From: JBKEDC01 sp047971925
GTDB taxonomy: Bacteria; Bacteroidota; Bacteroidia; Bacteroidales; Prolixibacteraceae
Direction: 5' to 3'
DNA length: 11,641 nucleotides
NCBI GenBank assembly: GCA_047971925.1
Contig: JBKEAC010000172.1
Coordinates: 1 to 11,641 of the forward strand
The notes below the pieces were generated by a model. It was given only the letters and a program-made list of their open reading frames with translations. It searched no databases and was not told the origin of the DNA. Below are positions 1 through 6,900 of this stretch, in pieces. Each line of letters begins with the position of its first letter. Within the stretch, counting starts at the first letter, position 1. The translations under genes were made by a program, and so were the position numbers.

Positions 1-522
1 ACAAGCGTTCCAGATTACGCCAATAAATATAAGGCTTTGCAAGAAGTAGTGAAAGATAATTACACCACATTTGAAATAGATTATTATGGTGCCAATAACG
101 ACGATTATGTGAACGGTGCAGGGTTTTGTTGTGGAGAAGCCATGAGCACTCGTTCAATTCCTGTAAGTGGCGATGCCTATGAGAAATTGCATTATTATTA
201 TCACTCTGACCATTTGGGAAGCTCTTCGTATATTACCAATTTAGATGGCGAAGTGGTTCAATACATAGAATACGTGCCATTTGGAGAGGTCTTTATCGAA
301 GAAAGAAATAATACTTGGAATACACCTTACCTTTTTAATGGAAAAGAGTTTGATAGTGAAACAGGATTATATTATTATGGGGCGAGGTATTATAATCCGA
401 GGACTTCAATCTTCTACGGATGCGACCCTTTGATGGAAGATTATCCATCTTGGAGCCCTTATCATTATTGCCATAACAACCCAATTAATTTAGTTGATCC
501 TTATTTTGTCCTCCAACGCTGA
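1..522 (+). CDS. Rhs/YD-repeat protein, C-terminal end only (5' partial), no toxin tip
   Basis: The frame is open from base 1, so the gene begins outside the window; the TTG at 37 is not a credible start. The visible 173 residues hold the Rhs repeat-associated core: HSDHLGSSSYITN, then a YVPFGE motif, then YLFNGKEFDSETGLYYYGARYYNP, here split as FNGKE, GLYYYGARYYNP and the closing NNPINLVDP. In Rhs and wall-associated proteins this core closes a beta-cage, and a variable toxin usually follows the DPDG that ends it. Here DPDG is replaced by DPYF and the protein stops six residues after DP (YFVLQR), so no effector domain is present. No immunity gene follows; a terminator begins 14 bases after the stop. 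It may be an orphan Rhs tip, a truncated copy left by recombination, or a toxin-less surface protein. The core assignment is firm; the function of this copy is unknown. Confidence 0.9.
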   Translation, partial: TSVPDYANKYKALQEVVKDNYTTFEIDYYGANNDDYVNGAGFCCGEAMSTRSIPVSGDAYEKLHYYYHSDHLGSSSYITNLDGEVVQYIEYVPFGEVFIEERNNTWNTPYLFNGKEFDSETGLYYYGARYYNPRTSIFYGCDPLMEDYPSWSPYHYCHNNPINLVDPYFVLQR

Positions 523-536
523 TGATGAGCATAAAA

Positions 537-569
537 AAACCCTTGCAAAACTAGGTTTTACAAGGGTTT
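537..569. terminator. Bidirectional hairpin terminator between the Rhs gene and tRNA-Val
   Basis: Two 14-base arms (537-550 and 556-569) pair around a 5-base loop. The single non-Watson-Crick position is a U-G wobble in minus-strand RNA but a C-A mismatch in plus-strand RNA. Minus-strand RNA also leaves the stem into a run of U (complement of A533-A539), the textbook intrinsic terminator form, so it probably ends the tRNA-Val transcript. Plus-strand RNA has a looser U-rich tail and may also end the Rhs transcript. Confidence 0.8.
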
Positions 570-605
570 GTCTGTTTTTGGCTACTTTTGACTTTCACCA
601 ATTAG

Positions 606-680
606 TGGGCGGTGAGGGATTCGAACCCCCGACCCTCTGGGTGTAAACCAGATGCTCTGAACCAGCTGAGCTAACCGCCC
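606..680 (-). tRNA. tRNA-Val, anticodon UAC
   Basis: Read on the minus strand, the 75-base sequence folds as a full cloverleaf: acceptor stem GGGCGGT with ACCGCCC, D stem GCTC/GAGC, anticodon stem TCTGG/CCAGA with loop TTTACAC, a 5-base variable region, and T stem GGGGG/CCCTC (one G-T wobble) with loop TTCGAAT. Anticodon TAC reads GUN valine codons, chiefly GUA. The discriminator base is A, and no CCA is encoded after it, so CCA must be added by the nucleotidyltransferase. A consensus promoter lies upstream at 721-751 and a strong hairpin terminator lies downstream, so it looks like a single-gene transcript. Confidence 0.97.
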
Positions 681-720
681 GATATTATCTTTGAACTAAC
701 ATCTGTTCCCAAATGCAATG

Positions 721-751
721 CAAAGATAAGTGCTTTTTTTATATCTGCAAA
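721..751 (-). promoter_or_regulatory. Bacteroidota-type promoter for tRNA-Val
   Basis: On the minus strand TTTG (748-751) is followed by exactly 19 bases and then TATCTTTG (721-728). This fits the Bacteroidota primary sigma consensus of TTTG near -33 and TAnnTTTG near -7. Transcription would start around 714, about 35 bases before the tRNA. The match is exact at every defined position and is the best promoter in the window. Confidence 0.85.
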
Positions 752-758
752 TATTTTC

Positions 759-779
759 AAAAAAAAAGATGTTTTTTTT
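759..779 (-). terminator. A/T-only hairpin at the end of folC, possible weak terminator
   Basis: Nine A (759-767) and eight T (772-779) flank the 4-base loop GATG, overlapping the folC stop codon on the minus strand. The stem has no G-C pair, so it is a poor intrinsic terminator by standard rules, but it is the only structure between folC and the tRNA promoter. Read-through of folC into the tRNA is therefore possible. Confidence 0.25.
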
Positions 780-2013
780 ACGAAAAATAATCCGCCACAA
801 CAAAAGTGCTTCCCCCAACATAAATAACATCGGCTGGAGAGGCCTTACTCAATGCATAATCAACTGCCTCTTTAACCCGAACAAGCACCTCACCCTTCAA
901 TCCAAATTCAAGTGCTAAACTTGCTAAATCGCTTGCCGACATGGCTCGTTCAATACTCGGCTGTGTGAAAATATAATTAGCATCTTTGGGAAGCAAACTC
1001 AACACCTTTCGCTGATCCTTATCGCCCACCATGCCGAAAACAATCCAAAGCTGTGCTTTCGGCGTTTGTGCCAGCTGCTCAACCACCAGCTGAATGCCAG
1101 CCTCGTTGTGCCCCGTGTCGCACACCACCATCGGTTGCTGATGCACCACCTCCCACCGACCTCGAAGTTTCGTGTTCTGCAAAACATGAGCCAATCCGTC
1201 GGCAATCTGTTCCGAATTAATTTTCCACTCCCCATTTTGCAAAATAGCTATAACTTGCAAAACGCCACAAATATTTCTTTGCTGATAAATTCCTTTTAAA
1301 GGAAGCTCATAGTCTTTTATTGCAAATTCACATCGGTCGGCAAAAAAAATAGGTGCCACCATTTCGGCAGCTTTCTCTTCAAAAACAAAATTATAAACCT
1401 CATTGCTCTCCGAAATCACCACCGGAACACCCCTTTTAATAATCCCCGCCTTCTCTCTCGCAATGGCTTCGATAGTTCCTCCCAATAAATTCGTGTGGTC
1501 GAAACTAATGTTGGTGATGAGTGAAACTTCGGGCATAATTATGTTGGTTGAATCAAGTCTTCCTCCCAATCCCACTTCAATCACCGCCACATCAACCGCT
1601 TGCTCTTTAAAATATTGAAATGCCATCAGCACCGTTAGTTCAAAAAACGAAGGCTCAATCTTCGCTTCCTCGTTGAGTGCAAGATATTCTTTCATGAAAC
1701 GAAGAACAGCATCTTCCGAAATCATTTCACCATTAATGCGAATACGCTCACGAAAATCAACCAAATGAGGCGAAGTATAAAGCCCCACGCGATAGCCTGC
1801 TTCTTGCAAAATTGATGCTAACATGTGCGAACTCGACCCTTTCCCATTTGTTCCACCCACATGAATTGTTTTAAAAGCATGATGCGGATGATTAAACAGC
1901 TCATCTAAAGCCAATGTGTTTTCTAAATTAGCCTTATAAGCTGCCGCTCCTTTTCTTTGAAACATAGGCAATTGCTCATATAAATAATTCAGACACTCTT
2001 TATAATTTTTCAT
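778..2013 (-). CDS. folC: Bifunctional folylpolyglutamate synthase / dihydrofolate synthase
   Basis: Cytosolic Mur-ligase-family enzyme that adds glutamate to dihydropteroate to make dihydrofolate, and then extends the gamma-glutamyl tail of reduced folates, using ATP. The 411 residues are near the usual length. Visible motifs in order: P-loop GTNGKGS at 54-60; YTSPHL at 79-84; EVGLGGRLDSTN at 146-157, a family signature; DHTNLLG at 172-178; KAGIIK at 188-193 (the lysine region that is carbamylated in the family); RGRWE at 284-288; and DTGHN at 299-303, the C-terminal ligase-domain motif (DGAHN in many relatives). The ATG at 2013 gives a family-like N terminus with no obvious Shine-Dalgarno, as is common in Bacteroidota. 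It is transcribed divergently from the PIN-PhoH gene and towards tRNA-Val. Whether one or both activities are retained cannot be decided from sequence. Confidence 0.96.
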   Translation of the reverse strand: MKNYKECLNYLYEQLPMFQRKGAAAYKANLENTLALDELFNHPHHAFKTIHVGGTNGKGSSSHMLASILQEAGYRVGLYTSPHLVDFRERIRINGEMISEDAVLRFMKEYLALNEEAKIEPSFFELTVLMAFQYFKEQAVDVAVIEVGLGGRLDSTNIIMPEVSLITNISFDHTNLLGGTIEAIAREKAGIIKRGVPVVISESNEVYNFVFEEKAAEMVAPIFFADRCEFAIKDYELPLKGIYQQRNICGVLQVIAILQNGEWKINSEQIADGLAHVLQNTKLRGRWEVVHQQPMVVCDTGHNEAGIQLVVEQLAQTPKAQLWIVFGMVGDKDQRKVLSLLPKDANYIFTQPSIERAMSASDLASLALEFGLKGEVLVRVKEAVDYALSKASPADVIYVGGSTFVVADYFS

Positions 2014-2040
2014 TTTTATGATTTAACTATTGATTTTGTG

Positions 2041-2070
2041 CAAAAATAGTTTTAATTTCAGCAGTTGAAA
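2041..2070 (-). promoter_or_regulatory. Probable promoter for folC
   Basis: On the minus strand TATTTTTG (complement of 2041-2048) matches TAnnTTTG exactly. A TTTC (complement of 2067-2070), one base off the TTTG -33 element, lies 18 bases upstream. Transcription would begin near 2034, leaving a leader of about 20 bases before the folC ATG. The -7 box is convincing; the -33 box is imperfect in base and spacing. I found no equally good element for the divergent plus-strand gene. Confidence 0.5.
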
Positions 2071-2088
2071 AAAAATAATTATCAGCCT

Positions 2089-3432
2089 ATGAAAACTATT
2101 AACAAAACGGTTAGCAAACCCAAGATTTTCGTGCTAGATACCAACGTCATTTTGCACGACCACAACTGTATTTATCAGTTTCAAGACAACGATGTGATCA
2201 TTCCAATCACCGTGCTAGAAGAACTCGATAATTTCAAAAAAGGCAACGAGCTCATTAATTTTCAAGCCCGTGAATTCACCCGAAAACTCGACCGCCTTTC
2301 CGATGGCGACCTCTTTGGAAACGGTGTTCAGCTTGGTAAAGACATGGGAAAACTTCGAGTGACAGTGGGGAAAGCATTCCCTAAAGTTATGATTGAAAGT
2401 TTCAGCGAAGATATTCCCGACCATCGAATCATTTCGGTTGCTTTGCATTTTTTGAACAACACACCCGACCGAAAGGTTATTATGGTGAGTAAAGATATCA
2501 ATCTTCGCATGAAGGCTCGTGCTCTTGGCATTCCCGCCGAGGACTACAAAAGCGATAGCCTAAAGGATGAGAAAATATTTGAACGCTCAATTTCTGAAAT
2601 TCGCCAATTGCCCGATGAACTTATCGATGAACTTTATCGACACCATGGGCTCGATTTTAGCAAACTGAAAAATGTGAAAGAACCTTCGCCTAACGAATAT
2701 TTCGTGCTCAAAGGCGACAATGCAACAGCATTAACGCGCTACCTTGCTGATGAGAAAAAGTTAATCCTCGTTGAAAAACAAACCGCCTACGGAATTAAAC
2801 CTCGAAATGCAGAACAAACATTCTGCCTCGATGCGCTGCTGAATCCGGAACTTTCGCTTTGCTCCATTTCGGGAAAGGCGGGAACCGGCAAAACGCTTTT
2901 GGCTCTTGCTGCCGCTCTTGCTCAGCTCGATATTTACGACCAAATTCTACTGGCTCGACCAATTGTGGCTCTTAGTAATAAAGATTTAGGATTCTTGCCC
3001 GGAGATGCCAAAGAAAAAATCGGACCATACATGCAGCCTCTCTTCGACAACCTTACTGTCATTAAAAACAGCTTCAACCCTCGAAGTTCGGAAGTGAAAA
3101 TTCTTGCCGACTTGCAGAAAGAAGAAAAACTCGTGATTTCTCCTTTAGCATACATCCGTGGGCGAAGCCTAACGAACACGTTTGTTATTGTCGACGAAGC
3201 CCAGAACCTCACGCCTCATGAAGTGAAAACAATTATCACCCGAGCAGGCGAAGGAACAAAAATGGTGTTCACAGGCGACTTAGACCAAATTGACACACCT
3301 TATTTAGATAAAAAATCAAATGGATTGGCCTACATGACCGAGCGCATGAAAAAAGAAAACATCTTTGCTCATGTTAACCTCGAAAAAGGAGAGCGAAGCA
3401 AACTTGCAGAATTGGCCAGCAACTTGCTCTAA
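2089..3432 (+). CDS. PIN domain-PhoH family ATPase (YlaK/PhoH2-like)
   Basis: A two-domain protein of 447 residues. Residues about 12-155 form a PIN nuclease domain: KIFVLDTNVILHD at 12-24 with acidic D17, the E45-E46 pair, D111 and SKD at 134-136, the usual spaced acidic metal ligands. Residues about 235-447 form a PhoH P-loop ATPase: Walker A GKAGTGKT at 262-269, LARPIV at 288-293, Walker B VIVDEAQN at 366-373, TGDLDQID at 395-402. Mycobacterial PhoH2, with this architecture, is an ATP-dependent RNA helicase and RNase; RNA processing is a reasonable inference here, not shown. The frame is open to a TTG at 2065, but the ATG at 2089 is preferred because the PIN fold begins soon after it. No small antitoxin-like gene precedes it: only 75 bases separate it from divergent folC. 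A hairpin follows the stop. Confidence 0.92.
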   Translation: MKTINKTVSKPKIFVLDTNVILHDHNCIYQFQDNDVIIPITVLEELDNFKKGNELINFQAREFTRKLDRLSDGDLFGNGVQLGKDMGKLRVTVGKAFPKVMIESFSEDIPDHRIISVALHFLNNTPDRKVIMVSKDINLRMKARALGIPAEDYKSDSLKDEKIFERSISEIRQLPDELIDELYRHHGLDFSKLKNVKEPSPNEYFVLKGDNATALTRYLADEKKLILVEKQTAYGIKPRNAEQTFCLDALLNPELSLCSISGKAGTGKTLLALAAALAQLDIYDQILLARPIVALSNKDLGFLPGDAKEKIGPYMQPLFDNLTVIKNSFNPRSSEVKILADLQKEEKLVISPLAYIRGRSLTNTFVIVDEAQNLTPHEVKTIITRAGEGTKMVFTGDLDQIDTPYLDKKSNGLAYMTERMKKENIFAHVNLEKGERSKLAELASNLL

Positions 3433-3453
3433 TCAAGCTCTCGCACAAAAACA

Positions 3454-3496
3454 AACGCCTGTTTCAAATGAAAATTAAACATTTGGAACAGGCGTT
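3454..3496. terminator. Long hairpin downstream of the PIN-PhoH gene
   Basis: Two 17-base arms (3454-3470 and 3480-3496) pair without a mismatch in plus-strand RNA, counting one U-G wobble, around a 9-base A/T loop. It begins 22 bases after the PIN-PhoH stop and most simply ends or protects that transcript. The plus-strand side lacks a U run, whereas the minus-strand reading leaves the stem into TGTTTTTGTG, so by classical criteria it is a better minus-strand terminator, although no minus-strand gene is visible to its right. Confidence 0.6.
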
Positions 3497-3764
3497 GTTG
3501 ATGAAACTTCATGCAAAGAACAAAATTGCAAACAACCACATTTGATCGAACACTAGAAAAGTCAAGCCAGATCATTACCCCCGTTTTCAATAAGATTTTG
3601 CCAATGTCGGCTCTCTTTTAAATAAAATTCTTCAACATTAACACATCGGAAACACAAGCATTCAGAAAACACAAAGTATAATTTTACTAAAATTAGCACC
3701 GATTTCTGTTCACTTTGTATTATATTCGCACTCAATTACAAAACGGAAATAATTTACATCATTA
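3497..3764 (+). promoter_or_regulatory. Non-coding gap upstream of the DUF2723 gene, with a weak promoter candidate
   Basis: Together with the preceding hairpin this fills the 332-base gap after the PIN-PhoH gene. I see no convincing reading frame or RNA gene on either strand. The best promoter candidate is TATATTCG at 3721-3728, one base off TAnnTTTG and about 37 bases before the ATG at 3765. No TTTG sits at the 19-base spacing upstream, so the candidate is weak. As the only large gap before four closely spaced plus-strand genes, this stretch is the logical place for their shared promoter. Confidence 0.35.
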
Positions 3765-6700
3765 ATGAAAGCATATAAGCAGCTTAATCTGATTACTGGA
3801 TGGGTGGTTTTTATAATCGCCGCTATAACTTATTTACTAACAATTGAGCCAACAGCAAGCTTCTGGGATTGCGGCGAATTTATCACCACCTCCTATAAAC
3901 TAGAAGTAGGGCACCCTCCCGGCGCACCATTCTTCATGATTCTAGGGCGATTCTTCACCTTGTTTGGCGATAGTTCACAAGCTGGCTTATTAATGAACGC
4001 CCTCTCGGCTTTAGCTAGTGCTTTCACTATCTTATTCTTATTTTGGACAATCACTCACCTAACAAAAAAAATGGTGTGCCCAAGCGGGGAAATGTCGCTC
4101 GGAGAAATGATTGCCATTTTGGGTAGCGGTGTTGTTGGTTCTCTAGCCTACACCTTTAGCGACACTTTCTGGTTTTCCGCTGTTGAAGCTGAGGTTTACG
4201 CCACTTCTTCACTGTTCACCGCCATTGTCTTTTGGGCAATCTTGCGCTGGGAAGATGAAGCCGATCAACCACAAGCAAATCGCTGGTTAATCTTCATTGC
4301 CTACATGATTGGACTATCAATTGGAGTGCACTTGCTCAACCTGCTTGCAATTCCTGCCATCGGATTGGTTTATTATTTCAAAAAATATCAACCCACACTG
4401 AAAGGCGCAATCATAAGCTTTCTCGTTTCGCTCGTGGTTTTGGCCATTGTAATGTATGGCATCATTCCTGGAGTTATAACCATAGCCTCTTGGTTTGAAC
4501 TTGTGTTCACCAACGGATTAGGACTACCTTTCAACACCGGAGTATTCCTCTATGCCGTGCTGCTCATCGGTGGATTAGTTTATGGAATATATTACACCTA
4601 TGTGCACCAAAAAGAACTTCTCAACATTATCTTAACTTCTGTTGCTGTAATTTTGCTTGGATACTCTTCTTTTGCAATGATTGTAATCCGCTCATCGGCA
4701 GATACACCCATGGATCAGAATAGCCCCGACAATGTGTTTAGCCTATTGACTTATCTGAATCGTGAGCAATATGGCGACCGCCCCTTGTTTTTTGGTCAAT
4801 ACTACAACGCGCCACTCGATAGTAAAGAAAGATATTCGTTTTCTAAAAACTATTACGTGCAACAAAATGGACGATATGAGGTGGCTCAAGAACAGTCGAA
4901 GCCAAACTACAACCCCCACATGTGCACCATCTTCCCTCGCATGTATAGCAGCCAGCCAAATCACATTGAAGCCTACAAAGAATGGGGAGGCATTGAAGGA
5001 ACTCCCATAATGACCACCAACGACTCAGGCGAACAAGTTCGACTAATCAAACCCACTTTCAGCGAAAACTTAACTTATTTCTTCCGATACCAAGTGGTTC
5101 ACATGTATTGGCGTTACTTCATGTGGAACTTTGCTGGAAGACAAAATGACATTCAAGGACATGGCGACGTGCTCAATGGTAACTGGATTTCAGGAATACC
5201 ATTCATCGATAACATCCGACTAGGCGACCAAACTCAATTGCCCGCAAAATATGCCGAAAACAAAGGACGAAATCGATACTTCATGCTCCCTTTCATCTTG
5301 GGTTTAATCGGACTATTCTACCAATACAACAAAAAAAATACCGACTTTTGGGTCGTAATGACACTATTCATTATGACCGGATTGGCCATTGTGGTTTATC
5401 TCAACCAATATCCTCAACAACCCCGAGAACGCGACTACTCTTTTGCCGCCTCTTTTTACGCCTTTTCAATTTGGATCGGATTGGGAGTCGCTGCAATTTC
5501 CGAGGCAATCGGAAATTCAAAACACTCACCTCTCATTGCTAGCATCGTGAGTGTAGCAGCTTTAATCTTAGTTCCTGGAATCATGCTCGCCGAAAACAAA
5601 GACGATCATGACCGCTCAAACCGATACACTTGTACCGATTTCGGAGCAAACTACCTACACACTTGCGCGCCTAATGGAATCATTTTTACCAATGGCGACA
5701 ACGACACCTTCCCTCTTTGGTACAACCAAGAAGTTGAAGGAGTGCGAACCGATTTACGCGTATGCAACTTAAGCTATTTACAAACCGATTGGTATATCGA
5801 TCAAATGCGAAGAAAGGCATACGAATCAGATGCATTGCCAATAAACTTTGAACACGACCAATATGTGCAAGGAAATCGCGATGTCGTTTACCTCATGAAT
5901 AGAATCAATCAAGCAATTGATTTAAAAACAGCCCTCAATTTAATTCGTAGCGAAGACCCTCGAACCATGATGCCCGAATATGACAACGTGCGATATCTTC
6001 CAACTAAAAAATTCTATATTGAAGTTGATAAAGAAGCCGTGATACGAAACAAAGTAGTGCCTGAAGATATGTATGACCAAATCGTTGATACCATCTTCAT
6101 TGACTATAGCTCGGAAGCCTACATCACAAAAGACCAATTAATGGTACTCGACATGATTGTTAATGCCAATTGGAGCCGTCCGTTCTATTTCTCATCAACG
6201 GTTCCTCATGAAAAATATTATGGATTGAGCCAATATTTCATGCTCGAAGGATTAGCCTATCGCCTCGTGCCTATTGCTGGCTCGAATGGAAGAATGGACA
6301 TTGGAAGTGTAAACACCGACTTGATTTATGAGAACATGATGACGAAGTTTAAATGGGGAAACATGGAGGATTCAACCGTTTATGTTGATGAAAACAATCG
6401 CCGCATGATGACCAACTTGCGAAGCGCATTTAATCGATTGGCAGACAACTTAATTGTGGAACAAAAATTGGATTCTGCATACCAAGTGCTCGAACGTGGT
6501 TTAAGCCTTATGCCAAAATCACAATTGCCACATTCCTACTTTTCCATTCAAATGGTGGAAGAATACTACAAAATCGCTCAAGATTCGCTAAAAATACCTT
6601 CAGAAAAAGACGATGTCGTGAAACAAAAATCTTTAACGCAAGCTCAATTTTTAGCAAACGACATCTTCAATGACTTTGAAAGCGACTTGCAATTCTTCAT

Positions 6701-6863
6701 CTCGCTTGATGACATGAAATTTTTAAGCGTGAAAAATGAAGCTGAACGAACTTTGTATTTCATGCAAGAATTAGTAAAAACCTGCTACAATGCCGGCGAT
6801 ACCGATACAGGTAACTTGCTCATGAGCAGGTTCGACTACTACTATAAAATGTTTGCACAATAA
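3765..6863 (+). CDS. DUF2723 / TMEM260-like polytopic membrane protein, probable GT-C-type protein O-mannosyltransferase
   Basis: 1032 residues, a size typical of Bacteroidota DUF2723 proteins. The N terminus (KQLNLITGWVVF) fits the family and supports the ATG at 3765. The first hydrophobic segment (about 11-27) leads into a loop with FWDCGEF at 33-39 and GHPPGAP at 49-55, the family's most conserved motifs; its acidic residues resemble the catalytic Asp/Glu of GT-C enzymes. More membrane segments follow to about residue 310. A large soluble stretch comes next, then four more segments between about 507 and 610, with PRERDYSF at 553-560. The soluble C-terminal region carries NGDNDTFPLWY at 643-653 and ends in helices that may be TPR-like (about 880-1030). 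Human TMEM260, in the same family, O-mannosylates plexin-type domains; a bacterial role in glycosylating exported proteins or glycans is inference. It heads a run of four plus-strand genes, 37 bases before purD. Confidence 0.88.
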   Translation: MKAYKQLNLITGWVVFIIAAITYLLTIEPTASFWDCGEFITTSYKLEVGHPPGAPFFMILGRFFTLFGDSSQAGLLMNALSALASAFTILFLFWTITHLTKKMVCPSGEMSLGEMIAILGSGVVGSLAYTFSDTFWFSAVEAEVYATSSLFTAIVFWAILRWEDEADQPQANRWLIFIAYMIGLSIGVHLLNLLAIPAIGLVYYFKKYQPTLKGAIISFLVSLVVLAIVMYGIIPGVITIASWFELVFTNGLGLPFNTGVFLYAVLLIGGLVYGIYYTYVHQKELLNIILTSVAVILLGYSSFAMIVIRSSADTPMDQNSPDNVFSLLTYLNREQYGDRPLFFGQYYNAPLDSKERYSFSKNYYVQQNGRYEVAQEQSKPNYNPHMCTIFPRMYSSQPNHIEAYKEWGGIEGTPIMTTNDSGEQVRLIKPTFSENLTYFFRYQVVHMYWRYFMWNFAGRQNDIQGHGDVLNGNWISGIPFIDNIRLGDQTQLPAKYAENKGRNRYFMLPFILGLIGLFYQYNKKNTDFWVVMTLFIMTGLAIVVYLNQYPQQPRERDYSFAASFYAFSIWIGLGVAAISEAIGNSKHSPLIASIVSVAALILVPGIMLAENKDDHDRSNRYTCTDFGANYLHTCAPNGIIFTNGDNDTFPLWYNQEVEGVRTDLRVCNLSYLQTDWYIDQMRRKAYESDALPINFEHDQYVQGNRDVVYLMNRINQAIDLKTALNLIRSEDPRTMMPEYDNVRYLPTKKFYIEVDKEAVIRNKVVPEDMYDQIVDTIFIDYSSEAYITKDQLMVLDMIVNANWSRPFYFSSTVPHEKYYGLSQYFMLEGLAYRLVPIAGSNGRMDIGSVNTDLIYENMMTKFKWGNMEDSTVYVDENNRRMMTNLRSAFNRLADNLIVEQKLDSAYQVLERGLSLMPKSQLPHSYFSIQMVEEYYKIAQDSLKIPSEKDDVVKQKSLTQAQFLANDIFNDFESDLQFFISLDDMKFLSVKNEAERTLYFMQELVKTCYNAGDTDTGNLLMSRFDYYYKMFAQ

Positions 6864-6900
6864 TCAACCGATTAAATAAACACTCAAAAAAAATAAGCTG

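Noticed and set aside
500..650. A plus-strand frame running past the Rhs stop through the terminator and the tRNA, ending in a GGEGFEPPTLWV-like stretch
   Set aside because: This is the well-known false peptide made by translating the complement of a tRNA gene; it crosses a terminator and has no start of its own.
2030..2060. Possible promoter for the PIN-PhoH gene: TTGA at 2030-2033 and TAATTTCA at 2053-2060, 19 bases apart
   Set aside because: The spacing is right, but the -7 box differs from TAnnTTTG at two defined positions, too weak to annotate.
2065..2088. TTG start extending the PIN-PhoH protein by eight residues
   Set aside because: The extension is Lys/Asn-rich and lies in the shared divergent promoter region; the ATG at 2089 is better placed before the PIN fold.
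3433..3764. Hidden RNA gene, CRISPR or small protein in the 332-base gap
   Set aside because: Apart from the hairpin at 3454-3496 I found no repeats, cloverleaf or convincing reading frame on either strand.
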